DNA of 44,892 nucleotides from Chloroflexota bacterium (GTDB lineage Bacteria > Chloroflexota > Chloroflexia > JAMCWQ01). The notes below the pieces were generated by a model. That model saw only the letters and a program-made list of their open reading frames with translations. It searched no databases and was not told the origin of the DNA. The DNA is taken from contig JAMCWQ010000043.1 in assembly GCA_023480825.1 (NCBI GenBank), positions 1 to 44,892 of the forward strand. Reading direction: 5' to 3'. Positions within the stretch are counted from its first letter, which is position 1, and the number at the start of each line of letters is the position of its first letter. Of this stretch, positions 18,353 through 27,316 are shown piece after piece. The translations under genes were made by a program, and so were the position numbers.

Positions 18353-19123
18353 TCAAGTCCTTAGCTGATTTGCCAGCCCTATCATGTCGCTTACGGTCTG
18401 CAGGGATCGTGCCGAAAGCTGGTACGCCCGCTGGGCATTGATCAACTTTGTCATTTCTTCGGCGTAGTTCACGTTGGAGTTCTCCAATTGCCCCTGAACG
18501 AGCAGGCCGGTATTGGCGGCGCCAGTTACAGCCTGGCCGGATGCGGCGGTCGGGGTGAGCAAGTTCTCGCCGTCAAGCTGCAGCCCGGAGGGATTGGGAA
18601 AGGTGACGACGGGAATTTGCCCGATTTGCTCCGGCTGCAAGGCGCCGGCGCGCATAATTGTTACGGTCCCGTCCTGCGCGATTCCCAGCGTCTCGGTATC
18701 CGCCGGAACAGTGATTCCGGGCACAAGGTAACCGGAGTGAGTGGATAGCCTTCCCTGATCATCCAGCACGAAGGAGCCGTCTCTGGTGTAGACGTGCGTG
18801 CCATCCGGTTTCTGTATGTCGAAATATCCCTCCCCCACTATCGCAACATCGAGGGGATTATCTGTTTGCTGGAGGTCCCCTTGGGACAAAATCATTTGTG
18901 CAGCGTTGAGGGCCGTTCCCGCGCCTCCCGATGCTGGAGTGTCTCCATTGATGTCCACGGCCGGCGCCTCGGGCTGGAGAAGCTGGTACACCAGGTCCTC
19001 GAAATCAGCTCGCCCCTTCTTGAACCCTGGGGTTGTGGCGTTCGCCATGTTGTTTCCTATGACGTCCATGTTCCATTGCTGGGCGATGAGTCCTGATGCT
19101 GCGTTGCGCAGTATGCTAAGCAT
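18353..19123 (-). CDS. flgG: Flagellar rod/hook-type protein FlgG
   Basis: MLSILRNAASGLIAQQWNMDVIGNNMANATTPGFKKGRADFEDLVYQ; NPLDVAIVGEGYFDIQ. Confidence 0.9.
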   Translation of the reverse strand: MLSILRNAASGLIAQQWNMDVIGNNMANATTPGFKKGRADFEDLVYQLLQPEAPAVDINGDTPASGGAGTALNAAQMILSQGDLQQTDNPLDVAIVGEGYFDIQKPDGTHVYTRDGSFVLDDQGRLSTHSGYLVPGITVPADTETLGIAQDGTVTIMRAGALQPEQIGQIPVVTFPNPSGLQLDGENLLTPTAASGQAVTGAANTGLLVQGQLENSNVNYAEEMTKLINAQRAYQLSARSLQTVSDMIGLANQLRT

Positions 19124-19144
19124 TATGGTTGCTCCCCACTCCCG

Positions 19145-19924
19145 CTAACTAAACCTGGCGATCTCATTAACCGCTTTGTCGAGGGCAGCGTCTTGGAATT
19201 GGATCATCTTCTGGCTGGCTTCGTAAGCCCGGGCAACGGCCATCATATCCACCATGGCTTTGGTCACGTCGACGTTCGACCTCTCGAGGAAGCCCTGGTG
19301 CACGGTCGTTTGGGTGGCCGCCGCCGGCGCCAGTCCCGCCGTGGCGGGCTGTAGTAGATTGCCGCCAGTCTTTACCATCTGCTCTCCAGCCGGGAACTCT
19401 ACAATGGCCAGCCGGTCAACTTGTTGTCCGCCGGCCAGCACCGTGCCATCACTGGCAATCTGTACCTCTCCTTCGGGAATCTGGATGGGGCCGTTTTGGC
19501 CCAACACCAACTCGCCGTTGGCTGTGGTCAGGCGGCCGTCCGGGTTTCGCACGAAGCTACCATCCCGGGTATAGAGCACTCCTTGATTGGTCTGAACGCT
19601 GAAGAACCCGCTGCCCGACAGGGCCATGTCGAGAGGGTTTCCCGTTTCCTCGAGTTGCCCCTGAGTCATGTCGAGCGTGGACTCGCCAACGGCGACTCCC
19701 GTTCCAAGAGTCCCCACCGGAGTGGCGGTGGACATGCCGGCCGGGATGAAAGGCGAGGAAAGATCGTTGGTGCGATTGAGATACAGGCCGGGAGATGCCT
19801 CCTCGTTGGCTATGTCTTGTTTGTACCCGGTGGTCTGCACGTTTGCTAGGTTGTTATTGATGACCATTTGTTTCGAGAAAAGCGTGAGCATGCTCGACGC
19901 CGAAGCATATATTCCTCTAATCAT
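19145..19924 (-). CDS. Flagellar rod protein FlgF/FlgG paralog
   Basis: MIRGIYASASSMLTLFSKQMVINNNLANVQTTGYKQD; NPLDMALSGSGFFSVQT. Confidence 0.9.
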   Translation of the reverse strand: MIRGIYASASSMLTLFSKQMVINNNLANVQTTGYKQDIANEEASPGLYLNRTNDLSSPFIPAGMSTATPVGTLGTGVAVGESTLDMTQGQLEETGNPLDMALSGSGFFSVQTNQGVLYTRDGSFVRNPDGRLTTANGELVLGQNGPIQIPEGEVQIASDGTVLAGGQQVDRLAIVEFPAGEQMVKTGGNLLQPATAGLAPAAATQTTVHQGFLERSNVDVTKAMVDMMAVARAYEASQKMIQFQDAALDKAVNEIARFS

Positions 19925-19950
19925 AACCTATCTCCTCTTCCCTTTTCCCT

Positions 19951-20061
19951 GTGTACGCGGGGATTAAAGGGGGACTCTGGCGGGGAGCCACTGCTGACCC
20001 CGACCATCCCCACCCTAACCCTCCCCGCATGCAGGGAGGGGACAAGATTGGCCCCGTACAC
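19951..20061. repeat. REP/MITE-like palindromic intergenic element
   Basis: Imperfect terminal inverted repeats GTGTACGCGGGG...CCCCGTACAC enclosing CCCCACCCTAACCCTCCCCGCATGCAGGGAGGGG. Confidence 0.5.
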
Positions 20062-20122
20062 GGGGAGGGAGCTGACGGCTTCAGATTGCATGCTGTTGCC
20101 GCAGCCAGTGCTTTCTGGATTG

Positions 20123-20737
20123 TCACTTGTTCTTCCCCGCGCTGGCCCGGCCCTTTGACCACCTGCCAACGACCACGCCGGCGCAAAGGGTGAGCAGCAG
20201 CCCACCGCCAACAGCCAGCATCTCTCCAAGGCCGTATAGCGGAGTTGCCTCCCCGGTCTGCGGCAACTGAGCAGGATCCTGAGTGGTATTATGGGCTGGA
20301 TAGAAGCCGGCTATAGACTTGCGGGCGTCCGCCGCTGGGTCAGGATCGTTCTTAGGCTCGACGCTGATAATGAAGAAGTTGTATGAGAGATCGGGTATCT
20401 TGTCGAACTCTGCGTTGTAGTCGATCTTGCCATTGGCATCGGCGTTGAACTTGCCAACGCTGAAGGTCTGGTTTGTGTTGGTGTTTACCAGCCACCCCTC
20501 ATACATGTCCTCCGGGAGTTGGGGGAGGCCGGTGGCCGTGATGTGAGCGTAGCCATCCCTGACGCCAATATCCGCAACGCCAGCGGCCCCGGTTGGCCCC
20601 CAGTTGGAGTAGCCGGTTAGGTAGGTGAGTATTAACTTCACCGGGACGCCATTAGCGGAGGCCGGCACGGTGTTGAAGGCCATAATTGCCACCAGGAACG
20701 CTATTGACAAAAGCCGTAGAATACTGCTCCCACGCAT
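20123..20737 (-). CDS. Secreted LPXTG (LPQTG) cell-wall-anchored protein, RskA-ectodomain-like fold suspected
   Basis: Signal peptide MRGSSILRLLSIAFLVAIMAFNTVPASA; C-terminal LPQTGEATPLYGLGEMLAVGGGLLLTLCAGVVVGRWSKGRASAGKNK (LPXTG-TM-basic tail). SD AAGGAG upstream of ATG 20737. Confidence 0.88.
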   Translation of the reverse strand: MRGSSILRLLSIAFLVAIMAFNTVPASANGVPVKLILTYLTGYSNWGPTGAAGVADIGVRDGYAHITATGLPQLPEDMYEGWLVNTNTNQTFSVGKFNADANGKIDYNAEFDKIPDLSYNFFIISVEPKNDPDPAADARKSIAGFYPAHNTTQDPAQLPQTGEATPLYGLGEMLAVGGGLLLTLCAGVVVGRWSKGRASAGKNK

Positions 20738-20750
20738 TACGAAAGCTCCT

Positions 20751-21251
20751 TCATCTCTGAATTGATTGGCCGGAATGTCTGTAGAACTGGAGGAGAAGAT
20801 CGATCTCCCCACGACTCATGCCGACTTCTCTGGCGATTTCTGTTGTGTTTCTGCCTTGGCCGGCCAGAGTGATAACATTGGCTTTGCCACCGGCAAGCGC
20901 CGCGTTCTTCTCGCCGCGTGGTGGCTCCGCAATGTTCGACTGGGTAATTACCTTTGTCTTGGGCACGCTATAGTAAGCGCTGCTGAGAGCCTCTATCTGG
21001 ATCGCTGCGCTTTCGCTGAGTTCTCGCAGAGCGGATACCTGCTGGTTCAGGGTTTGCGCGGCCGCCTGGCTGGCTGCCTGTATCTCGGACACGAGCTGCT
21101 CTACTTCCTCGCGGAGTCCATCAGCCAAGTCGCCTTGAGAGCTCAGGAGGAGCCGCTGCTCCATATCTTTCAGCCGTTTGCGCATCTGCGAGTACAGAAC
21201 TGCGCACGAGAGCATCGCCATCACGGACATCAATGCCGCTAATTCTGCCAA
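20751..21251 (-). CDS. SwrB-like/DUF6115-like membrane protein: N-terminal TM, coiled coil, C-terminal HTH-like motif
   Basis: MAELAALMSVMAMLSCAVLYSQMRKR TM; C-terminal NVITLAGQGRNTTEIAREVGMSRGEIDLLLQFYR; directly downstream of fliA. Confidence 0.65.
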   Translation of the reverse strand: MAELAALMSVMAMLSCAVLYSQMRKRLKDMEQRLLLSSQGDLADGLREEVEQLVSEIQAASQAAAQTLNQQVSALRELSESAAIQIEALSSAYYSVPKTKVITQSNIAEPPRGEKNAALAGGKANVITLAGQGRNTTEIAREVGMSRGEIDLLLQFYRHSGQSIQR

Positions 21252-21306
21252 TTTCTTTTACCTCCCCCGGCGTATTTGGTGGTCTGCTGGCAATTGGAAA
21301 GTTGCC

Positions 21307-22077
21307 TCATTTCCGCTCCGTCCTGTCCTGCAATGCTGACCGCAGGCGGAGAACCGAGCGAGCATGTAGCTGGCAAACACGTGATTCCGATACGTCCAGA
21401 ACCTGGCTAATCTCGCGCAGTGTCAATTCCTCGAAGTAGTATAGGTAGATGACTAGCCGCTCCCGCTGCGGCAAGCTGTTTATCGCGTCGGTGAGAGCGC
21501 TCCGAAGCTCGGCGTTCTCTAGTATCTGCGCAGGATTTGGGCTGTTGGCGTCTTGCAGCGCCTCCAGAAGGGGAACTTGTTCGTCCCCGTCGATGTAGTC
21601 CACGGCGGCGTCGAGGGAAAGAGTGACACAACTGGCATCAACTAAGGTCTTGTTGTAACTAGCCAGGGACATCCCAACATGGTTGGCCACCTCCAGATCG
21701 CTTGCCGACCGCCCGTATTGGTGCTGCAGTTCGGAGACCGCCCGTTCGATGGTGCGGGATTTCTGCCTGACGGACCGTGGCACAAGATCGAGCGCTCGCA
21801 GAGCGTCGATTATGGCGCCCTTGATGAGCGAAATGGCGAATGTCTCGAACTTGACACCCCGGCCCGGGTCGAAACGGTTGGCTGCATTTAGGAGACCGAT
21901 AGTCCCATAGCTTATGATATCCTCGGAATCCAGTATCGCCGGCAGAGAAATAGCCAGCCTCCCGACCACGTACTTCACCAATGGGGCATAACGCACCACC
22001 AGATGCTCGAGCAATTCTGGGTTCTTTGTGGCCTGGTACTCGGTCCACACATCTTCCATCGTCCCGGCGACTACCAT
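21307..22077 (-). CDS. fliA: RNA polymerase sigma factor for flagellar operons, FliA/SigD
   Basis: VVRYAPLVKYVVGRLAISLPAILDSEDIISYGTIGLLNAANRFDPGRGVKFETFAISLIKGAIIDALRALDLVPRSVRQK; region 4 LTLREISQVLDVSESRVCQLH. Confidence 0.96.
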   Translation of the reverse strand: MVVAGTMEDVWTEYQATKNPELLEHLVVRYAPLVKYVVGRLAISLPAILDSEDIISYGTIGLLNAANRFDPGRGVKFETFAISLIKGAIIDALRALDLVPRSVRQKSRTIERAVSELQHQYGRSASDLEVANHVGMSLASYNKTLVDASCVTLSLDAAVDYIDGDEQVPLLEALQDANSPNPAQILENAELRSALTDAINSLPQRERLVIYLYYFEELTLREISQVLDVSESRVCQLHARSVLRLRSALQDRTERK

Positions 22078-22111
22078 TTGCTTACCTCGTCTACGCTAAT
22101 CATTTCCCGCT

Positions 22112-22486
22112 CTACTCGCCCGCTAACCGGAAGCTTCCATCCTCTGCAAGCTTTGCGAGGCTCTCGAACTCGCTTCTTTCAACCAGCTCATCTCGGGGTG
22201 TGGTATCGGAGCTCTCAAGTATTCGGTTCTCCCTGCCCGCCTGAAGGTCTCCAGCTACGAAATCCACCAGATTTTTGCTGGTCGTAGCAGGCTCCACAGG
22301 AGCCGGCTTTGCCACCTCGACTACCAGAAGGACAGCCCAGCCCACTTTGCCTAGCACCACTATGGAGACGGCTGTGCGTTGCAGGATGGCAAAATACCCC
22401 GCTCCGGTCAGAAACGAGACATAGGCGGTGGCCGTCCCCACAATCAGGGCCATAGCCACTGTTAGTTTGAATCCTTCTGCCCGCAT
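22112..22486 (-). CDS. Hypothetical membrane protein in flagellar locus
   Basis: 124-aa ORF with two predicted TM segments, in operon gap between PilZ gene and fliA. Confidence 0.6.
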   Translation of the reverse strand: MRAEGFKLTVAMALIVGTATAYVSFLTGAGYFAILQRTAVSIVVLGKVGWAVLLVVEVAKPAPVEPATTSKNLVDFVAGDLQAGRENRILESSDTTPRDELVERSEFESLAKLAEDGSFRLAGE

Positions 22487-22500
22487 TAGTGCATTCCCCC

Positions 22501-23184
22501 TTAAGCTAGTCCTCTCTTGCGCAACTCGATCTGCATCTTGAAGACATAGCGTACAATCCGTTTCTCATCAGCCGCTCTGATGCTGGTGAAATAACAACCG
22601 GTGCTGTAGACTTTTCCAGTTCGGCTCGTCTCCTCTTCCACCCTGGCTACTTTGGCGCAAAGCCTGATGAGGTCGGAGCATCCGTCATCAAGCCTAAGGT
22701 CAATTTGCAGATCGGTTCCGGCGGCAATCTTCCTATCGCTCTTGAAAAGAAGGCCACCGGCGCTAAGGGAAGAGATCCGCACAGTGATTGTCTCCCATTC
22801 CTCTGGCTCGCCCTGCCTCACCAGTACGCTGCTCTTCTCCAGTGATGTCGCCACCCGCACGTAGCGCCGGCGCTGCAACCGCTCAATCCCGCTCTCCAGC
22901 CGGATTATCAGGATAGGTACAGGTTGCAGAACGTTTGACAATACCATGCCTTTGATCGCATAAAGAGCGTCGCTCTCCACTGCGGAGACCACGACAGTCT
23001 GCCCTTCGGGCACCCGTACCAAGTTGGTATGCTGCATGGGCATCGAAACAGCCATGGTGTCGCTCCTCATGTCTTCGACACGCGATGGGTAGCGGTCCGT
23101 ATTGTCCTTGCCGCGCACCTCAATTTCGACAGTGCGGTTGATTTCGAAGATGCTCTCTACTTCTCTCTCCCGGCTGGCAATCAT
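22501..23184 (-). CDS. YcgR-type flagellar brake protein with PilZ domain
   Basis: ERLQRRRYVRVATSLEKSSVLVR (RxxxR), ISSLSAGGLLFKSD ([D/S]xSxxG). Start set to ATG 23184, overlapping the flhG stop. Confidence 0.88.
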   Translation of the reverse strand: MIASREREVESIFEINRTVEIEVRGKDNTDRYPSRVEDMRSDTMAVSMPMQHTNLVRVPEGQTVVVSAVESDALYAIKGMVLSNVLQPVPILIIRLESGIERLQRRRYVRVATSLEKSSVLVRQGEPEEWETITVRISSLSAGGLLFKSDRKIAAGTDLQIDLRLDDGCSDLIRLCAKVARVEEETSRTGKVYSTGCYFTSIRAADEKRIVRYVFKMQIELRKRGLA

Positions 23185-24098
23185 TGCTCCCTCGCCCGCT
23201 TTCCCTGACGGTTTCCTATTCCTGCAAGCCGGCACAAGACCCCGGCCAGCACTCCTGTCTCGGGGGCTAGGCCATCGCCGGGGAACATGGTCCCGGCAAT
23301 GGCCGAAAGGCTCACTGCCGCCGGGCAATCCGGAAATGCGAGAGCCAGCGGCGTTTGTTGCCGGATCGAAGAGCTAACATGCGCATCCACGGGCACCGAA
23401 CCCAGATAATCCAAAGGGAGGCCAAGGAAGCGCTTGGTAACGGAGATCAGGGTCTTGGCTGTTGCCGTGGCTTCCGCCGCTGATTTTGCCATGTTTACCA
23501 CTAGTGCGAAGTTGCTCTGGCCCTCCTGCAGGCCCAGCTTCATCAGAGCGTAAGCATCAGTCACCGCCGTGGGTTCCGGCGTTGTCACGACTACTACGCG
23601 ATCGGCGAATGTGACAAACCCGAGGACGTCCTGTGAGACGCCGGCGGCGGTATCCATAAGAATGATGTCCGCGCGCTCCCGCAAGCGCTGGATAGAATGG
23701 ATAAGCTCTTGTCGCCGGAGCCGGGGAAGGTCCGCCAATTCCTTGAGCCCCGAGCCCCCGGGGACTATCATGACCCCCTTGGGCCCGGTGGTGATAATAT
23801 CGGCCAGTGACTGCTCGCCACGTACGACATTGCCGAGAGTGTAGGTGGGGCTGATGCCAAATAGCAGGTCGATGTTTGCCAGACCCAGGTCGGCATCAAG
23901 CACCATGACCCTATGGCCCGATTCGGCAAGCGCCAGGGCGAGATTTGCTACCATGGTCGTCTTCCCGACGCCTCCTTTGCCGCTCGCGAAGGCCAGCAAG
24001 CGTGCTGCCTCGGCGCCGGGCTCCCTGTTGATGGGTTCTTGCCGGGCCTTCGCCATGCCGGCGAGGGCCCGCAGGGCTTCTGCCTGGTCAGCTATCAT
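23181..24098 (-). CDS. flhG: MinD-like ATPase FlhG (FleN/YlxH)
   Basis: LLAFASGKGGVGKTTMVANLALALAESGHRVMVLDADLGLANIDLLFG. Confidence 0.94.
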   Translation of the reverse strand: MIADQAEALRALAGMAKARQEPINREPGAEAARLLAFASGKGGVGKTTMVANLALALAESGHRVMVLDADLGLANIDLLFGISPTYTLGNVVRGEQSLADIITTGPKGVMIVPGGSGLKELADLPRLRRQELIHSIQRLRERADIILMDTAAGVSQDVLGFVTFADRVVVVTTPEPTAVTDAYALMKLGLQEGQSNFALVVNMAKSAAEATATAKTLISVTKRFLGLPLDYLGSVPVDAHVSSSIRQQTPLALAFPDCPAAVSLSAIAGTMFPGDGLAPETGVLAGVLCRLAGIGNRQGKRAREQ

Positions 24099-25239
24099 CT
24101 CGTGCCACCAAAACCATCTCGGCCACCATCCCTGGCGTGGCCGTAGTAATATCGTAGGGAACGTTTTGCCCGTTGGTCAGATAAGCGAGTGGCTTCCCGG
24201 TTTCCTTGAGCAGGTTCAGGATGGAGCCGTAGGTGCTCGTCTCGTCGATCTTGGTGATCAGCAAGCCATCGACGTTCCCAACGTCGAAGCTCTTGGCGAT
24301 CTCCAGCATGTCGGAGTACTTGGTGGAACAGCTCAGCGTCAGGTACACCAATTTCTGCTCCACGGCGTCGAGAAAGCTGCAAAGTGTGCTGAGATGGGCG
24401 GTGTCGTATTGGCTGTGACCAGGGCAATCGACAAGGATGAAATCCGCGTCCTGGTTCTCATTCACGTGTCGCGCGAGGTCCTCTGGAGTGTAGGCGACCT
24501 TTAGGTCTATGCCGATTATGTCGGCGTAGGACTGAAGCTGGGCAACCCCGGCTACCCGGAAGGTGTCGGTAGTCACCAGAACGACGTGGTGCTTCTCGGC
24601 CAAGACCAGGCTGGCGGCGATCTTCACCAATGTGGTTGTTTTGCCGACGCCGGTCGGGCCGACAAGAAACAGGACCTGGCACTCTCCCGGTTTGCAGGTC
24701 AAGGGGCCGGTGACAGTGATGCGCTTCTCAATATGGCGTTTCAGGCAGTCGCGAACGCCGGCATAGCTGCTCTCCGCTTGATCTCCCAGCTCCTCACGGA
24801 CCGCTCTCGTCAGCGCTGATACTTCACGTTCCTCCACCTCTTGTCTCATCAGCACCCGATGTAGAATTCGCAGCGCTTCGGGGAGTTCCGGTGGCATCTG
24901 CTTGGACTGGAAGCCGATTTCTTTCATGGCCTCCTGCAAGTCCAGAATCATGCGGTGTATCTCCTTGAGCTCGGTAGTCCTGGCGCTCGAATCCCTTCCG
25001 TCGAAGGCAGGAGCGGGGCGTGCTTGGGGTCTGGATGCCTCTCTTGACGGCGGCAGGCGCAAGTCACGGTCTTTGGCCGCCACGACTTCCCACACCGGTT
25101 TCCCAAAGAGTCCAAGCACTCCGCCGCTCTTGGTCCGTTGCGATTGCAGGATGATGGCATCTGATCCCAGTTCGGCTTTGATCTGGCTCAGTGCCTCGGC
25201 CATATCCGGTGCTCTATACTTCTTCACTGTCGTCATCAA
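24088..25239 (-). CDS. flhF: SRP-like GTPase FlhF
   Basis: VKKYRAPDMAEALSQIKAELGSDAIILQSQ; LVGPTGVGKTTTLVKIAA; VTTDTFRVAGVAQLQSYADIIGI. Confidence 0.95.
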   Translation of the reverse strand: MMTTVKKYRAPDMAEALSQIKAELGSDAIILQSQRTKSGGVLGLFGKPVWEVVAAKDRDLRLPPSREASRPQARPAPAFDGRDSSARTTELKEIHRMILDLQEAMKEIGFQSKQMPPELPEALRILHRVLMRQEVEEREVSALTRAVREELGDQAESSYAGVRDCLKRHIEKRITVTGPLTCKPGECQVLFLVGPTGVGKTTTLVKIAASLVLAEKHHVVLVTTDTFRVAGVAQLQSYADIIGIDLKVAYTPEDLARHVNENQDADFILVDCPGHSQYDTAHLSTLCSFLDAVEQKLVYLTLSCSTKYSDMLEIAKSFDVGNVDGLLITKIDETSTYGSILNLLKETGKPLAYLTNGQNVPYDITTATPGMVAEMVLVARDDS

Positions 25240-27316
25240 TGTTCACCACTCCTCCTGAGTGCACCTCAGTCTGGGTATCGATTTCCCCGTAGGAAAGAAC
25301 AGTGAGATTGGGAAGCGCTCGTTCGAGAAGCCGCTTGAGCGGCAGCCTTATGCGGGCAGAGCATACGAGCAAGGGCTGGTGCCCGGCGCCGGCCATTCTT
25401 TCCATCTCCTGGGATATTCCTTGGAGCAGGCTCTGCATAAGGATCGGGCTTAGCACCGCCACAACTCCCTGATCCGTCTGTTGTAGTGACCCGGCCACCA
25501 GTTGTTCTGCTCTCGGGCTCAGTGTAAAGACATGCAAGGAGCCATCGGACTCGGCATACTGAGAAGTGATGGACCGGCCAAGAGCGTGACGCACATGCTC
25601 GGTGAGCAGGTCGGCGTCTTTTGTGTTCCTGGCGTAGGTCGCCAGTGTCTCCAGAATGGCGACCATGTCCCGGATGGAGATCCTCTCCGCCAGAAGGTTT
25701 TGCAGCACCTTCTGAATCTCGCCAATGGACATTAAGCTGGGGACCAACTCATCGACCACCGCAGGAAACTCGGTCTTGAGGTTGTTGATGAGCGATTGCA
25801 CGTCCTGGCGCCCCAACAGGCCGGCGGAGTTCTTCCTTATCACCTCGGTAAGATGCGTGGTTATGACGGAATCGGGATCAACCACCGTGTAGCCCAGAAG
25901 CTCCGCTTTCTCCTTCTGTTGCTCGGGGATCCACAGCGCAGGGAGGCCGAAGGCCGGTTCAGTTGTTGGTACCCCATCGATCTCGCCCTCCACCAGGCCT
26001 GGATTCATCGCCAGCAGGTGGTCCAATAAGACTTCACCTTTAGCGACCTGTACTCCCCGCAGCTTAATAATGTAGGAGTTGGGAGAGAGTTGCAGGTTGT
26101 CCCTGATGCGCACTGTGGGAAGAATCATCCCCAACTCAATGGCCATCTGCCGGCGGATAAGAGAAATGCGGTTCAGGAGGGTGCCGCCGATCTCAGCATC
26201 GACGAGCGGGATCAGGCCGTAGCCGATCTCCAGTTCCATGGCATCCACTTGCAGCAGCTGGTTGACGTTCTCCACCTCTTTGCCGCGGGCTTGCTCGGCG
26301 ATTGACGTCTCTTCCTCGATGGCTTTACCGTTGTGAATCTCGCGCCTCAGTAGAAATGAGACAACCCCTAAGGTTGCGCCTATGATGAAGAAGGGTATCT
26401 TCGGTAGCCCGGGCAGCATCCCCAGTCCGAAGAGGAGGGCGGCCACAATGGCTAGTGCTCGAGGATTGGCCAGAATCTGCCTGGCGACATCCCGGCCCAA
26501 ATTCGATTCCGAAGCCGCCCGGGTGACGATGATGCCGGTGGCTGTGGATATCAGTAGGGCGGGAATCTGGGAGACCAGGCCATCGCCAACCGTCAAGAGC
26601 GTGTAGGTCTGCAGGGCCTTCATTATGTCCATGTTCAACTGGAGCACGCCGATGACGAAACCGCCGATAATGTTGATGACAATGATCACGATGCCGGCGA
26701 TGGCATCGCCCTTGACGAACTTGCTGGCGCCGTCCATCGCCCCGTAGAAGTCGGCTTCCTGTTCTATGGCTCGCCGCCGCCGCCGGGCATCCTTCTCGGT
26801 GATGAGTCCGGCGTTCAAGTCGGCGTCGATGCTCATTTGTTTCCCGGGCATGGCGTCCAAGGTGAACCTGGCGGCAACCTCGGCGACGCGCCCGGCGCCA
26901 TTGGTGATAACCACAAACTGGATGACCACGAGGATCATGAATACCACAATGCCCACAACGTAGTTGCCGCCGACGACGAAGTTGCCGAAAGACGCAATCA
27001 CCTGGCCGGCGCTGGCATGGAGCAGGATGAGCCGGGTTGCGGATACGTTCAGGCCGAGGCGAAAGAGCGTGACGATCAGCAGCAATGATGGGAACACGGA
27101 GAACTGTAGCGGCTCCATGATGTACATGGACACCAGCAGGATCGTCAGCGCTGTGGCGATGTTTATGGTTATTAGGATGTCCAGCAATATCTCCGGCAAG
27201 GGGATGATCATCATTCCCACTATGGTTACGACCGCGCCGGCGAGTAGGATATCGCTGTGCTGCATCAGCCGGCCAAGGCCGGAACTTGCTGGTTGCGCCT
27301 TGGAGTTAACTGCCAT
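25214..27316 (-). CDS. flhA: Flagellar export protein FlhA
   Basis: GRVAEVAARFTLDAMPGKQMSIDADLNAGLITEKDARRRRRAIEQEADFYGAMDGASKFVKGDAIAGI. Confidence 0.97.
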   Translation of the reverse strand: MAVNSKAQPASSGLGRLMQHSDILLAGAVVTIVGMMIIPLPEILLDILITINIATALTILLVSMYIMEPLQFSVFPSLLLIVTLFRLGLNVSATRLILLHASAGQVIASFGNFVVGGNYVVGIVVFMILVVIQFVVITNGAGRVAEVAARFTLDAMPGKQMSIDADLNAGLITEKDARRRRRAIEQEADFYGAMDGASKFVKGDAIAGIVIIVINIIGGFVIGVLQLNMDIMKALQTYTLLTVGDGLVSQIPALLISTATGIIVTRAASESNLGRDVARQILANPRALAIVAALLFGLGMLPGLPKIPFFIIGATLGVVSFLLRREIHNGKAIEEETSIAEQARGKEVENVNQLLQVDAMELEIGYGLIPLVDAEIGGTLLNRISLIRRQMAIELGMILPTVRIRDNLQLSPNSYIIKLRGVQVAKGEVLLDHLLAMNPGLVEGEIDGVPTTEPAFGLPALWIPEQQKEKAELLGYTVVDPDSVITTHLTEVIRKNSAGLLGRQDVQSLINNLKTEFPAVVDELVPSLMSIGEIQKVLQNLLAERISIRDMVAILETLATYARNTKDADLLTEHVRHALGRSITSQYAESDGSLHVFTLSPRAEQLVAGSLQQTDQGVVAVLSPILMQSLLQGISQEMERMAGAGHQPLLVCSARIRLPLKRLLERALPNLTVLSYGEIDTQTEVHSGGVVNIDDDSEEV

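Noticed and set aside
19917-20229. Overlapping small ORFs in the flgF/G-LPQTG gap (CTGPILSPPCMRGGLGWG...)
   Set aside because: Translations of the REP-like repeat, not genes.
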